A DNA stretch of 36,510 nucleotides, from contig CALWHF010000016.1 of NCBI GenBank assembly GCA_944380305.1, positions 1 to 36,510 on the forward strand. The letters run 5' to 3'. The position numbers were made by a program, and so were the translations under genes. This document shows, piece after piece, positions 26,756 to 35,845 of the stretch. The notes under the pieces are model-generated. The model saw nothing but the letters and a program-made list of their open reading frames with translations, searched no databases and was not told where the DNA came from. Each line of letters begins with the position of its first letter. The first letter of the stretch is position 1. Source of the stretch: an uncultured Christensenellaceae bacterium (GTDB lineage: Bacteria > Bacillota > Clostridia > Christensenellales > UBA3700).

Positions 26756-27635
26756 AGTATTTTTCCGTTGAACACACCCTTTCTAATATAACGTAAAAAT
26801 TTTCCAGCATATCTCCAATCGAATTCAGAGAATCTGAAGTATTCTCTTCAGCTAAAAGCAAATTCCACAACACAATACCCGGTTTATATTCGCTGAATAT
26901 GGCAGAAGTTCTCGAGGAACTTAATGTTGCACATGTTCGAGCCAAATGATACGCCCTACCGAAAATATCGAATAAGCGAGCTTCGACAAATCCTTCTCCA
27001 TCTTTTAACGGCTCATATACTTTGCGCTCTATCTTAACAATATTTTTCTTACTGTCTTCAAGCAATTTCGAAAGAGATTCATTTTTATAATATTTACCTA
27101 AACCATTATGCCTGAATGCGCACATTAATAATTTAAAATAGGTTTCCTGCCGTTTTGCAGGACAAGTATTCATTAACGTATGCAAAGCCACTGTATTAAT
27201 CATTAGATATAAAGCATTAGCGTAGTTTGCACAACGTCTGCCCAAGATTTCCATTGCGTTTACAAAACTACCTGAAGCCATGTCCTGTTGAAACACTCTG
27301 AAACTTCCATATGTATATGTGTTTTCACAAAATTGCTGCAATCTCCCAGATACCCGAGCCGTGACCAAAACTTCCGACCATTCTTTTTCAGAATCTTCGG
27401 GCGAATCCTTTATGTAATTAAGAAATTTATCAGCTGATACTTTATAAATGTAGTTATTGCTACTTTCAATCATTCTCCATATACAATACCCCAAAGCAGC
27501 CACATCGCATCTATACAATGTTAAACCATTTTTGTTTTCGCACACAGAATTACCAGCAACCAACTGAAATATCTCGCAAAAAACCAAATTAAGGGCATTG
27601 ATCAATGCCTTAATTTTTTCATTTCCTCTTGACAT
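26739..27635 (-). CDS. Helical hypothetical protein, 298 aa (island gene 2)
   Basis: A 298-residue protein that I do not recognise. It is predicted to be nearly all alpha-helical and soluble, with about nine Cys residues scattered along it and no signal peptide. A moderately hydrophobic helix (YANALYLMINTVALHTLM) lies near residues 137-155. No nuclease, ATPase or nucleotide-binding motif was found. The ribosome-binding site is weak. The gene begins 17 bp after gene 1 and overlaps gene 3 by 17 bp, so it is the middle member of a tight operon. AT-rich codon use matches its two neighbours. Confidence 0.72.
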   Translation of the reverse strand: MSRGNEKIKALINALNLVFCEIFQLVAGNSVCENKNGLTLYRCDVAALGYCIWRMIESSNNYIYKVSADKFLNYIKDSPEDSEKEWSEVLVTARVSGRLQQFCENTYTYGSFRVFQQDMASGSFVNAMEILGRRCANYANALYLMINTVALHTLMNTCPAKRQETYFKLLMCAFRHNGLGKYYKNESLSKLLEDSKKNIVKIERKVYEPLKDGEGFVEARLFDIFGRAYHLARTCATLSSSRTSAIFSEYKPGIVLWNLLLAEENTSDSLNSIGDMLENFYVILERVCSTEKYYGKTV

Positions 27636-27652
27636 ATCTTATTAAATAACTG

Positions 27653-29275
27653 TTATAAAAACAAGCGTCTATAATACGGTATTTTTATCATTTCATTTAC
27701 CGCATCATTTTTCTTTGAGTAAATTAAGTCGACTTCCTGTAACTGTTTTTTTGTCAAAACATAGCCCAATTCCCCTGCTTTTAACATACTACCCCCTTTG
27801 TTGTCATAACTTGCAATATTCATACGCCCCATATCACACAGTCTGATCAAATTATAACAAATCAACTGCTTATACAAATAGACTTCTTCTTTAGGGCAAT
27901 CTTTCATATTTGACGTCAGGGTGCTTAGTGCATATTGCAAATCTAGACATTCCCTCCGTTTCTTATCATAACGTGCAGATTTCACCAAGCTCCCACATTC
28001 ATTATTTTGCCAATTTTTTCTGCAAATTTCCTCTACCGCAATTTTAATCTTATCTTCATTATTTATTCGCTCCAAAATTATATCCGCATTTATAATGGGT
28101 TTACCTGCAGAAAAATACTCCTCTTCATTTTCTTCCAATCTTTGATCCTTTAACAAATCAAATATTTTCTTTCCATAAGTCCATTCAATGCATCCGGAAA
28201 TGTCTTGAATGTAATTTTCTTTCAAATCCTTTTCTTCTATGTTCAGATATTTCTTAATAAAATACAATCCGTACATATAACTTCTCAAACACGAGCGCAA
28301 ATTGTACTTATAATCTTTAATATTTTTATCATAGTAGCTTTCTTTCTTTGCTAAAAATCTTTGTATCGGCTCTTCTTCAAATGATAATGTATTTCTCTCG
28401 GCCAAATCTTGCATTTTAACTTTTTCAGATATGGAGTCCGTTAAAATAACAAAAGGAACGAAAGCAACTGTTCCTGTCAACTTACTATAGTAAAGTCTGA
28501 AACATCTTATTTCGTTTTCATCGATTCTATCATCAAACGCTTTTTCGAAAATATAGTAGCACTCCTTGTTGTCATACTGCTCCAACTCGTAAGAAATCAC
28601 CACAAGCTTTTTATTTTCCTTAAGAGCGTTTAATTTATCATTAAAAACCTTCGTTTCTTCTTCCTTTGTCCATGTATGAATATAAGACACATAAGGAATA
28701 TTTAAAACATTAATTGCATTCACAATCTTTTGCGAAAGATCTGTCCAGCCAGCTCTGTTGATAGTTTTATAGCATTTATCCGGCTCTTGGACTATTGTTT
28801 CCTCACTTACCATATACACATAAGTGACAATAGTAGGACTCCAATTCTTTTCTTGAAAATATGAATCCAACCGTTCAGCCATCTTCTCTAGTGTGTTTCC
28901 GTGAATACAAATATCATCTACCAAATAAACTTCTTTTACTTTTTCATGTATATCCTGAAAATCAGCTTTATCTGTAAGCAGATAATTATAGCAACTGTTT
29001 TTTCTTATTGCCGGAAAAATTGCATTTTCATCAATGCTAATAGCCTCATATCCCGGACCGTTTTCATCCTTCATCTCATCAAGTAAATACTCCAAAAAGA
29101 ACTTGGCCAAAAGCATACATCTACGAGTAAAGAAAACAGACGCTCTGTTTTTCTCAAAAGAAAAAAAGACGTCGGCAAAAAAATTCTTCAGCTCTTCAAA
29201 TTCTAATCCAAAAATATCTTTAACTTCTTCAACAACATTTCGTTTAAGAAGTAATAATTTAAACCCTTCTTTCAT
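27653..29275 (-). CDS. Phosphoribosyltransferase-like protein, 540 aa (island gene 1)
   Basis: The N-terminal 160 residues look like a type I phosphoribosyltransferase domain: an early helix after a strand ending in FFTRRCMLLAKFF (about 48-60), and the PRPP-binding loop EVYLVDDICIHGNTLEKM (about 115-132; acidic pair D120-D121, then G126 and T128), followed by a further strand (TIVTYVYMV). The motif matches the PRPP-loop pattern of hydrophobics, two acids and GxT. The following 380 residues are mostly helical with alternating charge and match no family that I know. It is far larger than a salvage enzyme and is not near any nucleotide pathway gene. It heads a three-gene AT-rich operon. ATG 29275 has no clear Shine-Dalgarno. 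Confidence 0.75.
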   Translation of the reverse strand: MKEGFKLLLLKRNVVEEVKDIFGLEFEELKNFFADVFFSFEKNRASVFFTRRCMLLAKFFLEYLLDEMKDENGPGYEAISIDENAIFPAIRKNSCYNYLLTDKADFQDIHEKVKEVYLVDDICIHGNTLEKMAERLDSYFQEKNWSPTIVTYVYMVSEETIVQEPDKCYKTINRAGWTDLSQKIVNAINVLNIPYVSYIHTWTKEEETKVFNDKLNALKENKKLVVISYELEQYDNKECYYIFEKAFDDRIDENEIRCFRLYYSKLTGTVAFVPFVILTDSISEKVKMQDLAERNTLSFEEEPIQRFLAKKESYYDKNIKDYKYNLRSCLRSYMYGLYFIKKYLNIEEKDLKENYIQDISGCIEWTYGKKIFDLLKDQRLEENEEEYFSAGKPIINADIILERINNEDKIKIAVEEICRKNWQNNECGSLVKSARYDKKRRECLDLQYALSTLTSNMKDCPKEEVYLYKQLICYNLIRLCDMGRMNIASYDNKGGSMLKAGELGYVLTKKQLQEVDLIYSKKNDAVNEMIKIPYYRRLFL

Positions 29276-29324
29276 AATATTTAGTTGTTTTATATATTTT
29301 TATTATATTATTATAATTAATTAT

Positions 29325-29353
29325 ATTATATAATATTCCTACCACTTCGTCAA
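29325..29353 (-). promoter_or_regulatory. Promoter of the three-gene island operon
   Basis: TTGACG (29348-29353), 17 bp, TATAAT (29325-29330) on the minus strand; a leader of about 43 nt, almost all A and T. The rest of the gap to 29556 is AT-rich with nothing further that I can identify. Confidence 0.7.
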
Positions 29354-29556
29354 TAATTATTTTTGAAATACTTTTGTAACCTTCAATATCATGATCCATT
29401 TACGTATAACATATTATGTTTAATGCATAATATTCAATCATCACCTGAAATAGTTCTATATTCATTGCATCATCAAGCGTAGCCTAGTAATTCGTTCTCC
29501 ATATATTTCGATTTGCTCTTAACAACTTTTCTTATCATCACACCCCATGTGTTTCG

Positions 29557-30051
29557 CTATTTTCTTTTTCCTCTTTCAAAAATCAATTCTTTGCATGCCC
29601 ACTCCTCTCCTAAAATACGATACTCTTCTGTTTGGTCTAGGACAGTATCCTGAAAACCGACGGCTTTGTAACAATAATAAGCAGGTAAATTATTTTCAAA
29701 AACGTCTAAAGACACTCTTTTTGCCCTGTAAATTTCAAATGCGAATTTTATGCCGAGACGTAGCATCTCTTTTCCGTACCCCTTTCCTCTCGCATCCGGT
29801 CTTACGATAACAAAACCGAAACGTAGTTCATCCAAAGATCCACTCGGATTCCTCAAAGTAAAAAAACCGACTATTGCGTTGGAGTCAAACGCCGTAAACG
29901 GCATCAACTTCACAACAAAATCAAATTGCTTCTCTGTGATAGGATAATTTCCAAGAACTCCCGCCGTCCACTGATAAAAGCCTTTTTCGTCTTTGCACCA
30001 CGAAAATATTGCTTTACGATCGGCAACTTTATATGGTCTAAGTCTTAACAT
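29557..30051 (-). CDS. GNAT N-acetyltransferase
   Basis: A 164-residue acetyltransferase. The N-terminus LRLRPYKVADRKAIFSW, the acetyl-CoA loop RPDARGKGYGKEML and the C-terminal NLPAYYCYKAVGF are typical of the family. The substrate is unknown. Several in-frame ATGs exist; I prefer 30051 because a promoter (30083-30111) overlaps the most upstream starts and GGGGA lies about 8 nt before this ATG. It is moderately AT-rich and lies at the edge of the island, transcribed separately from it. It is not related in sequence detail to the GNAT at 17443. Confidence 0.85.
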   Translation of the reverse strand: MLRLRPYKVADRKAIFSWCKDEKGFYQWTAGVLGNYPITEKQFDFVVKLMPFTAFDSNAIVGFFTLRNPSGSLDELRFGFVIVRPDARGKGYGKEMLRLGIKFAFEIYRAKRVSLDVFENNLPAYYCYKAVGFQDTVLDQTEEYRILGEEWACKELIFERGKRK

Positions 30052-30082
30052 TCCCATATTCCCCATTCGATTTTCTATGTTA

Positions 30083-30111
30083 ATAGTATCATAAATATTC
30101 ATTTTATTCAA
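30083..30111 (-). promoter_or_regulatory. Promoter of the 29557 GNAT gene
   Basis: TTGAAT (30106-30111), 17 bp, TACTAT (30083-30088) on the minus strand; the start of RNA near 30076 favours a downstream start codon. The following 30112-30317 is AT-rich with no gene seen. Confidence 0.5.
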
Positions 30112-30369
30112 TGCTGCTTTATATTCTTTTAATAATTTACAATATCTTTTACTTATTTTTTATAGAATATTTTCTACACAGACGGAAATAATCTGTTGCT
30201 TTTTATAAGCAAACCGTTCCGGCATCATATTATTTATTCCCTGTTCATCATGATTATTTATGCATGAATCGATTTATTCTACAACGCACCCGTATCTTCG
30301 ATCAATACTATTAATATTTATGTTAACAAATACAAACGCGCTTTCATCAAGGCCTTGATGCTGCGCATT

Positions 30370-30701
30370 AAAACCCTTGCGTCGTTAATTATTGCATCTG
30401 TCAGACTCTGTTCCGCTCGGGCGTAAGGAATAAGCGGAGCGAATGACGGAATAGCGAGGAGCCTGCCCGCATAAGCCCGCACTGCGACGAGCGTCAGCTG
30501 TGCTTTGCACGAGGTTTTACGCCCTCTACTGAGGAGGCACAAAAAAAGACACTCGCCTTCAGTAGGGGCTTGCCTCTTTGAGGCAAAACCCTCGCGTCGT
30601 TAATCGCTACGCCTGTCAATCCTTGTTCCGCTCGGGCGCACCTGTGTTGCAAAGCAACACGAGGTCCTTACACCTACTGAAGAGGCACAAAAAAAGACAC
30701 T
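30370..30701. repeat. Imperfect tandem repeat pair beside tRNA-Asn
   Basis: Two units lie in the same orientation, 30370-30553 and 30585-30701. Each begins with a 54-bp block (AAAACCCTYGCGTCGTTAAT ... TTCCGCTCGGGCG; 30370-30423 and 30585-30638). Each ends with a block CACGAGGT ... CTACTGARGAGGC followed by ACAAAAAAAGACACT (30508-30553 and 30658-30701). A 74-codon minus-strand frame across the first unit (30318-30542) has no support as a gene. This explains the long gap before the tRNA. Confidence 0.7.
30554..30566 (+). repeat. Duplicate of the tRNA-Asn 3' end
   Basis: CGCCTTCAGTAGG at 30554-30566 is identical to 30727-30739, the 3' end of the tRNA gene. It could be a remnant attachment site or a by-product of the local repeats. 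Confidence 0.4.
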
Positions 30702-30722
30702 CAAAAATGAGTGTCTTTTTTT
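30689..30722 (-). terminator. Terminator of tRNA-Asn
   Basis: 14-bp arms (30689-30702 with 30709-30722, loop of 6) formed by A7-GACACTC and GAGTGTC-T7, directly after the tRNA gene. Confidence 0.85.
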
Positions 30723-30723
30723 G

Positions 30724-30799
30724 TGGCGCCTTCAGTAGGACTCGAACCTACGACCCTGCGGTTAACAGCCGCATGCTCTACCGACTGAGCTATAAAGGC
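30724..30799 (-). tRNA. tRNA-Asn (anticodon GTT)
   Basis: The minus strand folds as a complete tRNA: acceptor GCCTTTA with TGAAGGC, a D-arm, anticodon stem TGCGG/CCGCA around loop CTGTTAA (anticodon GTT), a T-arm with GGTTCGAGTCC, discriminator G, and an encoded CCA. Only a terminator and repeats follow it, and an AT-rich island lies on its 3' side. Confidence 0.97.
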
Positions 30800-30880
30800 T
30801 CGCAACGTGATTATTATATTAATATATGACGCGCGTTTTGTCAAGAGTTTTGATCAAAAATAACGGCGATTTTTTTGCAA

Positions 30881-31417
30881 TTATTTTATTCTCTTCTCTG
30901 CTTCATCTACACTTTCGCCGCGCTCGTGCGCTTCTTGTATCGCAATGAGCAATTGCTTCGATTTTACGCCGTAATTTATGCCTAGTCCCGCGATCGCGAC
31001 CATCATCGCAATGCCGATAAGATTGATGATGCCGACTTTGACGAGATAGAACCCGCCCGCCTCAATCTCCTCTTTGCTGATAAAGCGCACTATGCCGAAA
31101 TTGTGGCAAAGAGCCATCAGAAAGCAACCGATGTTGACGGCAAGAAGTATGCCGCAAAGCATGTCTCTGCGAAGTTTAGTCATCGCCTTTTCGTTTTCTG
31201 TCGTAATGTTCCTCGAAAAAATCTTCGGCGTGGGATTTACGATCAGAACGAGAGCGATAGCCGACCACAATATATCCATGCCGATCGCCCACAAAAATGC
31301 CGTGCCTATGTCTTCAAGGACAAAATTGAGCACTACGGTCGTGATCATCCAGACCGCGAACGTTCCGACGGACAAGCCGCAAAGTATCTTGTGATTTTTA
31401 TCAAGAGTATATTTCAT
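30881..31417 (-). CDS. Four-TM hypothetical membrane protein, 178 aa
   Basis: I do not recognise this protein. Four hydrophobic helices lie at about residues 12-34, 40-62, 86-108 and 124-148, with short charged connectors. The C-terminal tail is polar (IQEAHERGESVDEAEKRIK). The start at 31417 has GGTGAAAG upstream. It has a perfect consensus promoter that lies in the end of the neighbouring gene. It may be functionally linked to the 112-residue membrane protein just upstream, which has a similar layout. Confidence 0.75.
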   Translation of the reverse strand: MKYTLDKNHKILCGLSVGTFAVWMITTVVLNFVLEDIGTAFLWAIGMDILWSAIALVLIVNPTPKIFSRNITTENEKAMTKLRRDMLCGILLAVNIGCFLMALCHNFGIVRFISKEEIEAGGFYLVKVGIINLIGIAMMVAIAGLGINYGVKSKQLLIAIQEAHERGESVDEAEKRIK

Positions 31418-31444
31418 TCTTTCACCGATCTTAAAACCAAAATG

Positions 31445-31473
31445 ATTATAACATTACCGCAACGTATTGTCAA
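31445..31473 (-). promoter_or_regulatory. Consensus promoter of the 178-aa membrane protein
   Basis: TTGACA (31468-31473), 17 bp, TATAAT (31445-31450) on the minus strand; overlaps the stop region of the preceding gene. Confidence 0.8.
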
Positions 31474-31808
31474 ACGCTGAGACGGCTGCTCATAGCCGAA
31501 AACACTATTTGTATCGCAGAGATCTGTACGATTGCAAATAATGCGGTGCAAATACAGATTATCGCGGTTTCCACGTCTAAGATAATGCAAAGCGCGGGAA
31601 TCAGCGCGTAAAAAACGAAGCCGAGCACGATTGCCGTTGCCGCGCAACCCTTGACCTTCTTGGAATGATTTGCGGCTACGATGCGGTATTTTTCTATTTC
31701 GTCATCGTTCATCCTTTTGGGAAAATCGGTATGTCTGAACAAAGCACAGAGACCTGCGCACAGCGAAATTGCCAAAAGAGACGCATTGAACACTATCGAA
31801 TAAACCAT
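31470..31808 (-). CDS. Three-TM hypothetical membrane protein, 112 aa
   Basis: I do not recognise this protein. Hydrophobic helices lie at about residues 4-24, 55-78 and 81-103; the segment between the first two is hydrophilic and charged (FPKRMNDDEIEKYRIVAANHSKKVKG). The ATG at 31808 has AGAGGTCG upstream and an extended -10 box (TATAAT 31825-31830, preceded by TATGC). It lies just before another small membrane protein on the same strand. Confidence 0.72.
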   Translation of the reverse strand: MVYSIVFNASLLAISLCAGLCALFRHTDFPKRMNDDEIEKYRIVAANHSKKVKGCAATAIVLGFVFYALIPALCIILDVETAIICICTALFAIVQISAIQIVFSAMSSRLSV

Positions 31809-31906
31809 AACGACCTCTGTCTATATTATAGCATATAATACCCGCGTTCTTACCTTTGACAACGCGCCGTAAACCATATATTACAAAAATTTGACATATA
31901 ACCGCG

Positions 31907-33787
31907 TCAAGAATTTCTTTCGTTATAATACTGAGCCTGAGCGTTCCATAGTTCGCTGTATTGCCCGTCGGTATCCTCGAGTAATTCTTCGTGTGTGCCC
32001 TGCTGCACGACCTGTCCTCCTTCGAACACGGCTATATCGTCGCAGAAACGGCAAGACGACAACCTGTGGCTGATGTAAATTGCGGTTTTGTTTTTGACGA
32101 TCTTATTGAAATTTTCGTATATCTCTGATTCAGCGATAGGATCAAGTGCGGCGGTAGGCTCGTCCAGTACGACGACAGGCGCGTCTTTATACAGAGCTCT
32201 CGCGAGCGCGATCTTCTGCGCCTCGCCGCCCGATATTTCCACGCCCTTTTCGCTGAGCACCTTGTAAAGCATGGTATCGAGTCCGTCTTCCCAGCTTTTC
32301 AGCCTTTCTCCGAACCCTGCCTCCTCGAGGCATCTCACCGCCTTATTCCTGTCGTAAACCGCACTTGTTGCGACGTTCTCGCCGAGAGGCATAGCAAACA
32401 AAGCGAAATCCTGAAACACCACCGAAAACACTCTTCCGTACTCTTTAATATCGTACTCCTTTATATCTCTGCCGTTCAGCAATATAGTTCCTTCGGTCGG
32501 GTCGTAAAGTCTGCAAAGCAGTTTGATAAAAGTCGTTTTACCGCTTCCGTTCTTGCCGACGACCGCCAGCCTTCTTCCGTTGCCGAATTTGATATTTACG
32601 TTTTTTAGTGCGTACATATCTGTTCCGGGATATTTGAAAGATACGTTGACGAATTCAATTCGGTATTCATCGTCCGCAACCTTTTCAATGCATTCTTCGC
32701 CGCTTTTCAGCTTATCGGGAAGCTCCAGAAAGTCGAGCTCGAGCCGCAAGAACGGCGCGTTGTTTTTCATGGCTCCGAACGTTCTGAGAATGTTTGAAAA
32801 ACTATCCGACAGTTTCGTAACGGCGGATATGTATTGAGTTACGGCACCTATTCCGAACGCTCCAGCCCAAGCTTTCAGGCACACGAACACATAGACGATT
32901 AATGTGAACACGACCGATATTGCCGCAGAAAGCGCGCACAGAATTCCGACGGGGCCTTTCGAATATTTTGAAAAAACACCTTTCGTTCCGAAGGTAGACG
33001 TCTTGTCGTTGCCGTACTTTTCGCAATATACGTACTGACGGTATACTCTCGTGTCTTCAGCATACCTTTTATCCGCGCAGACATACAGGAAATGCGAGTG
33101 AAGTCTGTTTCCCAGATTAAGCGTTCCCGCGAGCTTTGCGTAATACCCTTGCGCTTTGCTGTCGAGAAGAGGCGCGGCGCAGGTAATAATAACCATTGCA
33201 ACGATTATCGCGATCAGAAACAACGGATTATTCAAAACAGTGAAATCGCCCGCGCTCTGCGGTACCGACTGAGTAAACAGCGTAACCGTAAGGCTTATGC
33301 CTCCAACAGTCGAAAACAGCGCACCGACGAGCAATTCTACGTCGTATAGCATACGGTAAATTCCCCAGCCGCCGCCGTTTCTGTTCTGGCGTATCGTGGT
33401 CAGCAACTCCTGTGTTGCAGGGTCATCGACAGTAGCAAAATCGGTGTTGAGAAGTTTTTTAGTATATATATTCTCTACTTTGTAATACAAGCCTGCGCTT
33501 TGAGTTTCTTTGTACTTCTTCAGCAATGCCGTCAAAAGCGCGATCACGGCTTCGGCGACAAGCGTTACCGCTACAAGCCATATTACCGTTTTGCTGTCTT
33601 TTCCTGAAGACAGTTCGTCGATAACGCGGGCGGCAAGGAATATCCCGACGTAAGGCGAAAGCGCGCTCCAAATCGAAACCAGTACGTTGGAAAACAAAAT
33701 ATGCGGATATTCTTTGAAAAGAATTCTCCATGCCTTGAAGTTTATTTTGAGAGCCTGGCTCAGAGTGGGCATGTTTTTATTCTTCAT
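31907..33787 (-). CDS. ABC transporter, fused permease and ATPase (second half-transporter)
   Basis: A 626-residue half-transporter of type IV ABC exporters. Six transmembrane helices occupy about residues 20-325 and the ATPase the rest: Walker A VVGKNGSGKTT, signature ISGGEAQ, Walker B VVVLDEPTAALDP with catalytic Glu, and YISHRLSS as the H-loop. ATG 33787 (AGGGGG upstream) overlaps the end of the first subunit by 11 bp; a longer frame extends further up but is less likely. Together with the upstream gene it probably forms a heterodimeric exporter of a drug, peptide or lipid. Both ATPases appear catalytically complete. No substrate gene is adjacent. Confidence 0.93.
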   Translation of the reverse strand: MKNKNMPTLSQALKINFKAWRILFKEYPHILFSNVLVSIWSALSPYVGIFLAARVIDELSSGKDSKTVIWLVAVTLVAEAVIALLTALLKKYKETQSAGLYYKVENIYTKKLLNTDFATVDDPATQELLTTIRQNRNGGGWGIYRMLYDVELLVGALFSTVGGISLTVTLFTQSVPQSAGDFTVLNNPLFLIAIIVAMVIITCAAPLLDSKAQGYYAKLAGTLNLGNRLHSHFLYVCADKRYAEDTRVYRQYVYCEKYGNDKTSTFGTKGVFSKYSKGPVGILCALSAAISVVFTLIVYVFVCLKAWAGAFGIGAVTQYISAVTKLSDSFSNILRTFGAMKNNAPFLRLELDFLELPDKLKSGEECIEKVADDEYRIEFVNVSFKYPGTDMYALKNVNIKFGNGRRLAVVGKNGSGKTTFIKLLCRLYDPTEGTILLNGRDIKEYDIKEYGRVFSVVFQDFALFAMPLGENVATSAVYDRNKAVRCLEEAGFGERLKSWEDGLDTMLYKVLSEKGVEISGGEAQKIALARALYKDAPVVVLDEPTAALDPIAESEIYENFNKIVKNKTAIYISHRLSSCRFCDDIAVFEGGQVVQQGTHEELLEDTDGQYSELWNAQAQYYNERNS

Positions 33788-35612
33788 CAGACACTTCCCC
33801 CTCTTTGTAATATTTGCTCTGCACACCGAAAAGTTCGGCGTATCTTCCGCCTTTTGCCAGCAATTCTTCGTGCGTACCTTCTTCTGAAATACCGCCGTTT
33901 TCGATAAATATTATTCTGTCGCAAAAACGCGTCGACGCAAGTCGGTGCGAAACGTAAACCGACGATTTGCCTTTTGTCATCTCGTTGTATTTCGAATATA
34001 TGTCCGCTTCGGCAACGGGGTCGAGAGCGGCTGTCGGCTCGTCGAGAATCACCACGGGCGAATCCTTATAAAGTGCTCTCGCAAGCATCAGTCTTTGATT
34101 TTCGCCTCCCGACAAATCCACCGCGTCGTCGTAGACTGCTCTGTTCAGTTTCGTATTCAGCTTTTCGGGCAAAGAATTTACCTTTTCCTCAAGCCCCGCC
34201 TTTCTAATGCAGTCGGCAACTTTTTCCGTGTCCGCGTTTTCATCGGTCTGAGACACGTTGAAAGCAATACTTCCGGCAAGAACCACGAAATTCTGAAACA
34301 CAGCGGAAAACACGTTGTAATAATCGGATCTGTCATACTTTCGTATGTCCTCTCCGTTCAACAAAACACGTCCTTCGCTAGGATCGTAAAAACCGCATAT
34401 CAGCTTGATAAGAGTGGATTTTCCCGCCCCGTTAAGTCCCACTATCGCCAGTTTCTCGCCCGCATGCAACGTAAGATCGACGTGTTCGAGAATCTTTCTG
34501 TCGCTTGAAGGATATGTGAAAGAAACGTTTTCAAGCCTTATTTCGGCATTTTTCAATGACTTTGCATCGAGCTTTTCTCCGTCGGCAAATCTGAATTTTT
34601 CCGAAAACTCAAGAAACTCTCTTATGCTGCATATCTCGAGACTCTGTTTATTCAATAAATTCAGATTGCCTAAAATTCCCGTAACCCAGGTCGCAAAACC
34701 TCCGACTGCAGAAAAATACAGCAAAAATTCCGCCGCACTCAGCCTTCCTTCGAATACGCAATATATAAGATACGCATAGGCAATGCCGTTGCGCAAAAAG
34801 GTCATAACAATATCCGCAACGCTTCCCCAAAAATACACGCCGTTGGCTTTTTTATGGAACGCATTAAACGAGTTTTCGGCTTTCCTCGCCATTTCGCCCA
34901 GCCACGGCATCACGTTGAACAGTCTGATGTCCTTTGCGTGTCTGAAACCGCCTGCGACGTTTGAAACGTAACTCATTTTTCTTTCGCTCTCGGCAAGTTC
35001 GTCTCTGTGACGGTATCCGTACTGATTCAATCTGTTTGAAATAACATAACTAACAAAACCCGTTGCCATTACTATAAGCGCGATCCACCATTCAACCGTA
35101 CAGAGCAATACGAGATAGACCGTGAATCCGAGTACGTTCTTGCATAATTCGGTAAGCGTAGTCCATATCGCTTCTGCGGGTTGAGAATTCGCACTTGTCG
35201 CTTCTGCGGATTTTGCATACAGCTGTTTGAATTTTTCGTTTTCCAGATTCTGATAAGAAGTTTCTGCACATTTTACCGAAATATCCGAGAGTATCTTGCT
35301 TCTGACCTGTATTCTGCCCCACAGCTGATTTTCCTCGATATATATCGACGCTGCATAACAAGCCGCCAATCCAAGACAAAAAGCCCCTATCGTGACTATG
35401 ATCTCGACAATATCGGCTTTAGTCTCGATCTGTCCGAGTACGGTAGGAGTGATAAACAATCCGAGGCTACTTGAAACAACGGCAAAAATCGCCGACAAGA
35501 TCAACAGAATTATAACTTTCTTCTCTTTTATTCGCCACGCAATCGAAACCATGTAAGCAGAATTCTGCCACATGTTATATTTAGGTTTGACTTTATTACT
35601 ATTCCTCTTCAT
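33777..35612 (-). CDS. ABC transporter, fused permease and ATPase (first half-transporter)
   Basis: A 611-residue half-transporter. The transmembrane domain (about six helices) spans residues about 30-310. The ATPase follows, with Walker A VGLNGAGKST, signature LSGGENQ, Walker B VVILDEPTAALDP and YVSHRLAS. The start is ATG 35612 with AAGG close upstream; GTG 35618 is an alternative. It is the first gene of a two-gene operon, and its stop overlaps the start of the second half-transporter. The pairing suggests a heterodimer. Confidence 0.93.
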   Translation of the reverse strand: MKRNSNKVKPKYNMWQNSAYMVSIAWRIKEKKVIILLILSAIFAVVSSSLGLFITPTVLGQIETKADIVEIIVTIGAFCLGLAACYAASIYIEENQLWGRIQVRSKILSDISVKCAETSYQNLENEKFKQLYAKSAEATSANSQPAEAIWTTLTELCKNVLGFTVYLVLLCTVEWWIALIVMATGFVSYVISNRLNQYGYRHRDELAESERKMSYVSNVAGGFRHAKDIRLFNVMPWLGEMARKAENSFNAFHKKANGVYFWGSVADIVMTFLRNGIAYAYLIYCVFEGRLSAAEFLLYFSAVGGFATWVTGILGNLNLLNKQSLEICSIREFLEFSEKFRFADGEKLDAKSLKNAEIRLENVSFTYPSSDRKILEHVDLTLHAGEKLAIVGLNGAGKSTLIKLICGFYDPSEGRVLLNGEDIRKYDRSDYYNVFSAVFQNFVVLAGSIAFNVSQTDENADTEKVADCIRKAGLEEKVNSLPEKLNTKLNRAVYDDAVDLSGGENQRLMLARALYKDSPVVILDEPTAALDPVAEADIYSKYNEMTKGKSSVYVSHRLASTRFCDRIIFIENGGISEEGTHEELLAKGGRYAELFGVQSKYYKEGEVSDEE

Positions 35613-35639
35613 ATTCACCTTAAAAACATCGACAAATAC

Positions 35640-35668
35640 ATTTTACCACAAGCTGTTTTACATGACAA
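35640..35668 (-). promoter_or_regulatory. Promoter of the ABC exporter operon
   Basis: TTGTCA (35663-35668), 17 bp, TAAAAT (35640-35645) on the minus strand. Confidence 0.6.
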
Positions 35669-35845
35669 GACGGTTAAACCAACGGTTGAGAAGATGAAAG
35701 CATCGAATCGCTGCTCTAAGCCGTAAAAAGCTGCTTATCATAAAGCAATATTGTTTTATTTGACAATGAGCTGCTTTCGCAACTCGGTGTATCAGAATCG
35801 TTTCCAAACCTCGTAGAATAATGCGGAATTTGCCCGTGCAAGAGA

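Noticed and set aside
30318..30542. 74-codon minus-strand frame next to tRNA-Asn
   Set aside because: It covers one unit of a degenerate repeat and has no ribosome-binding site or family resemblance.
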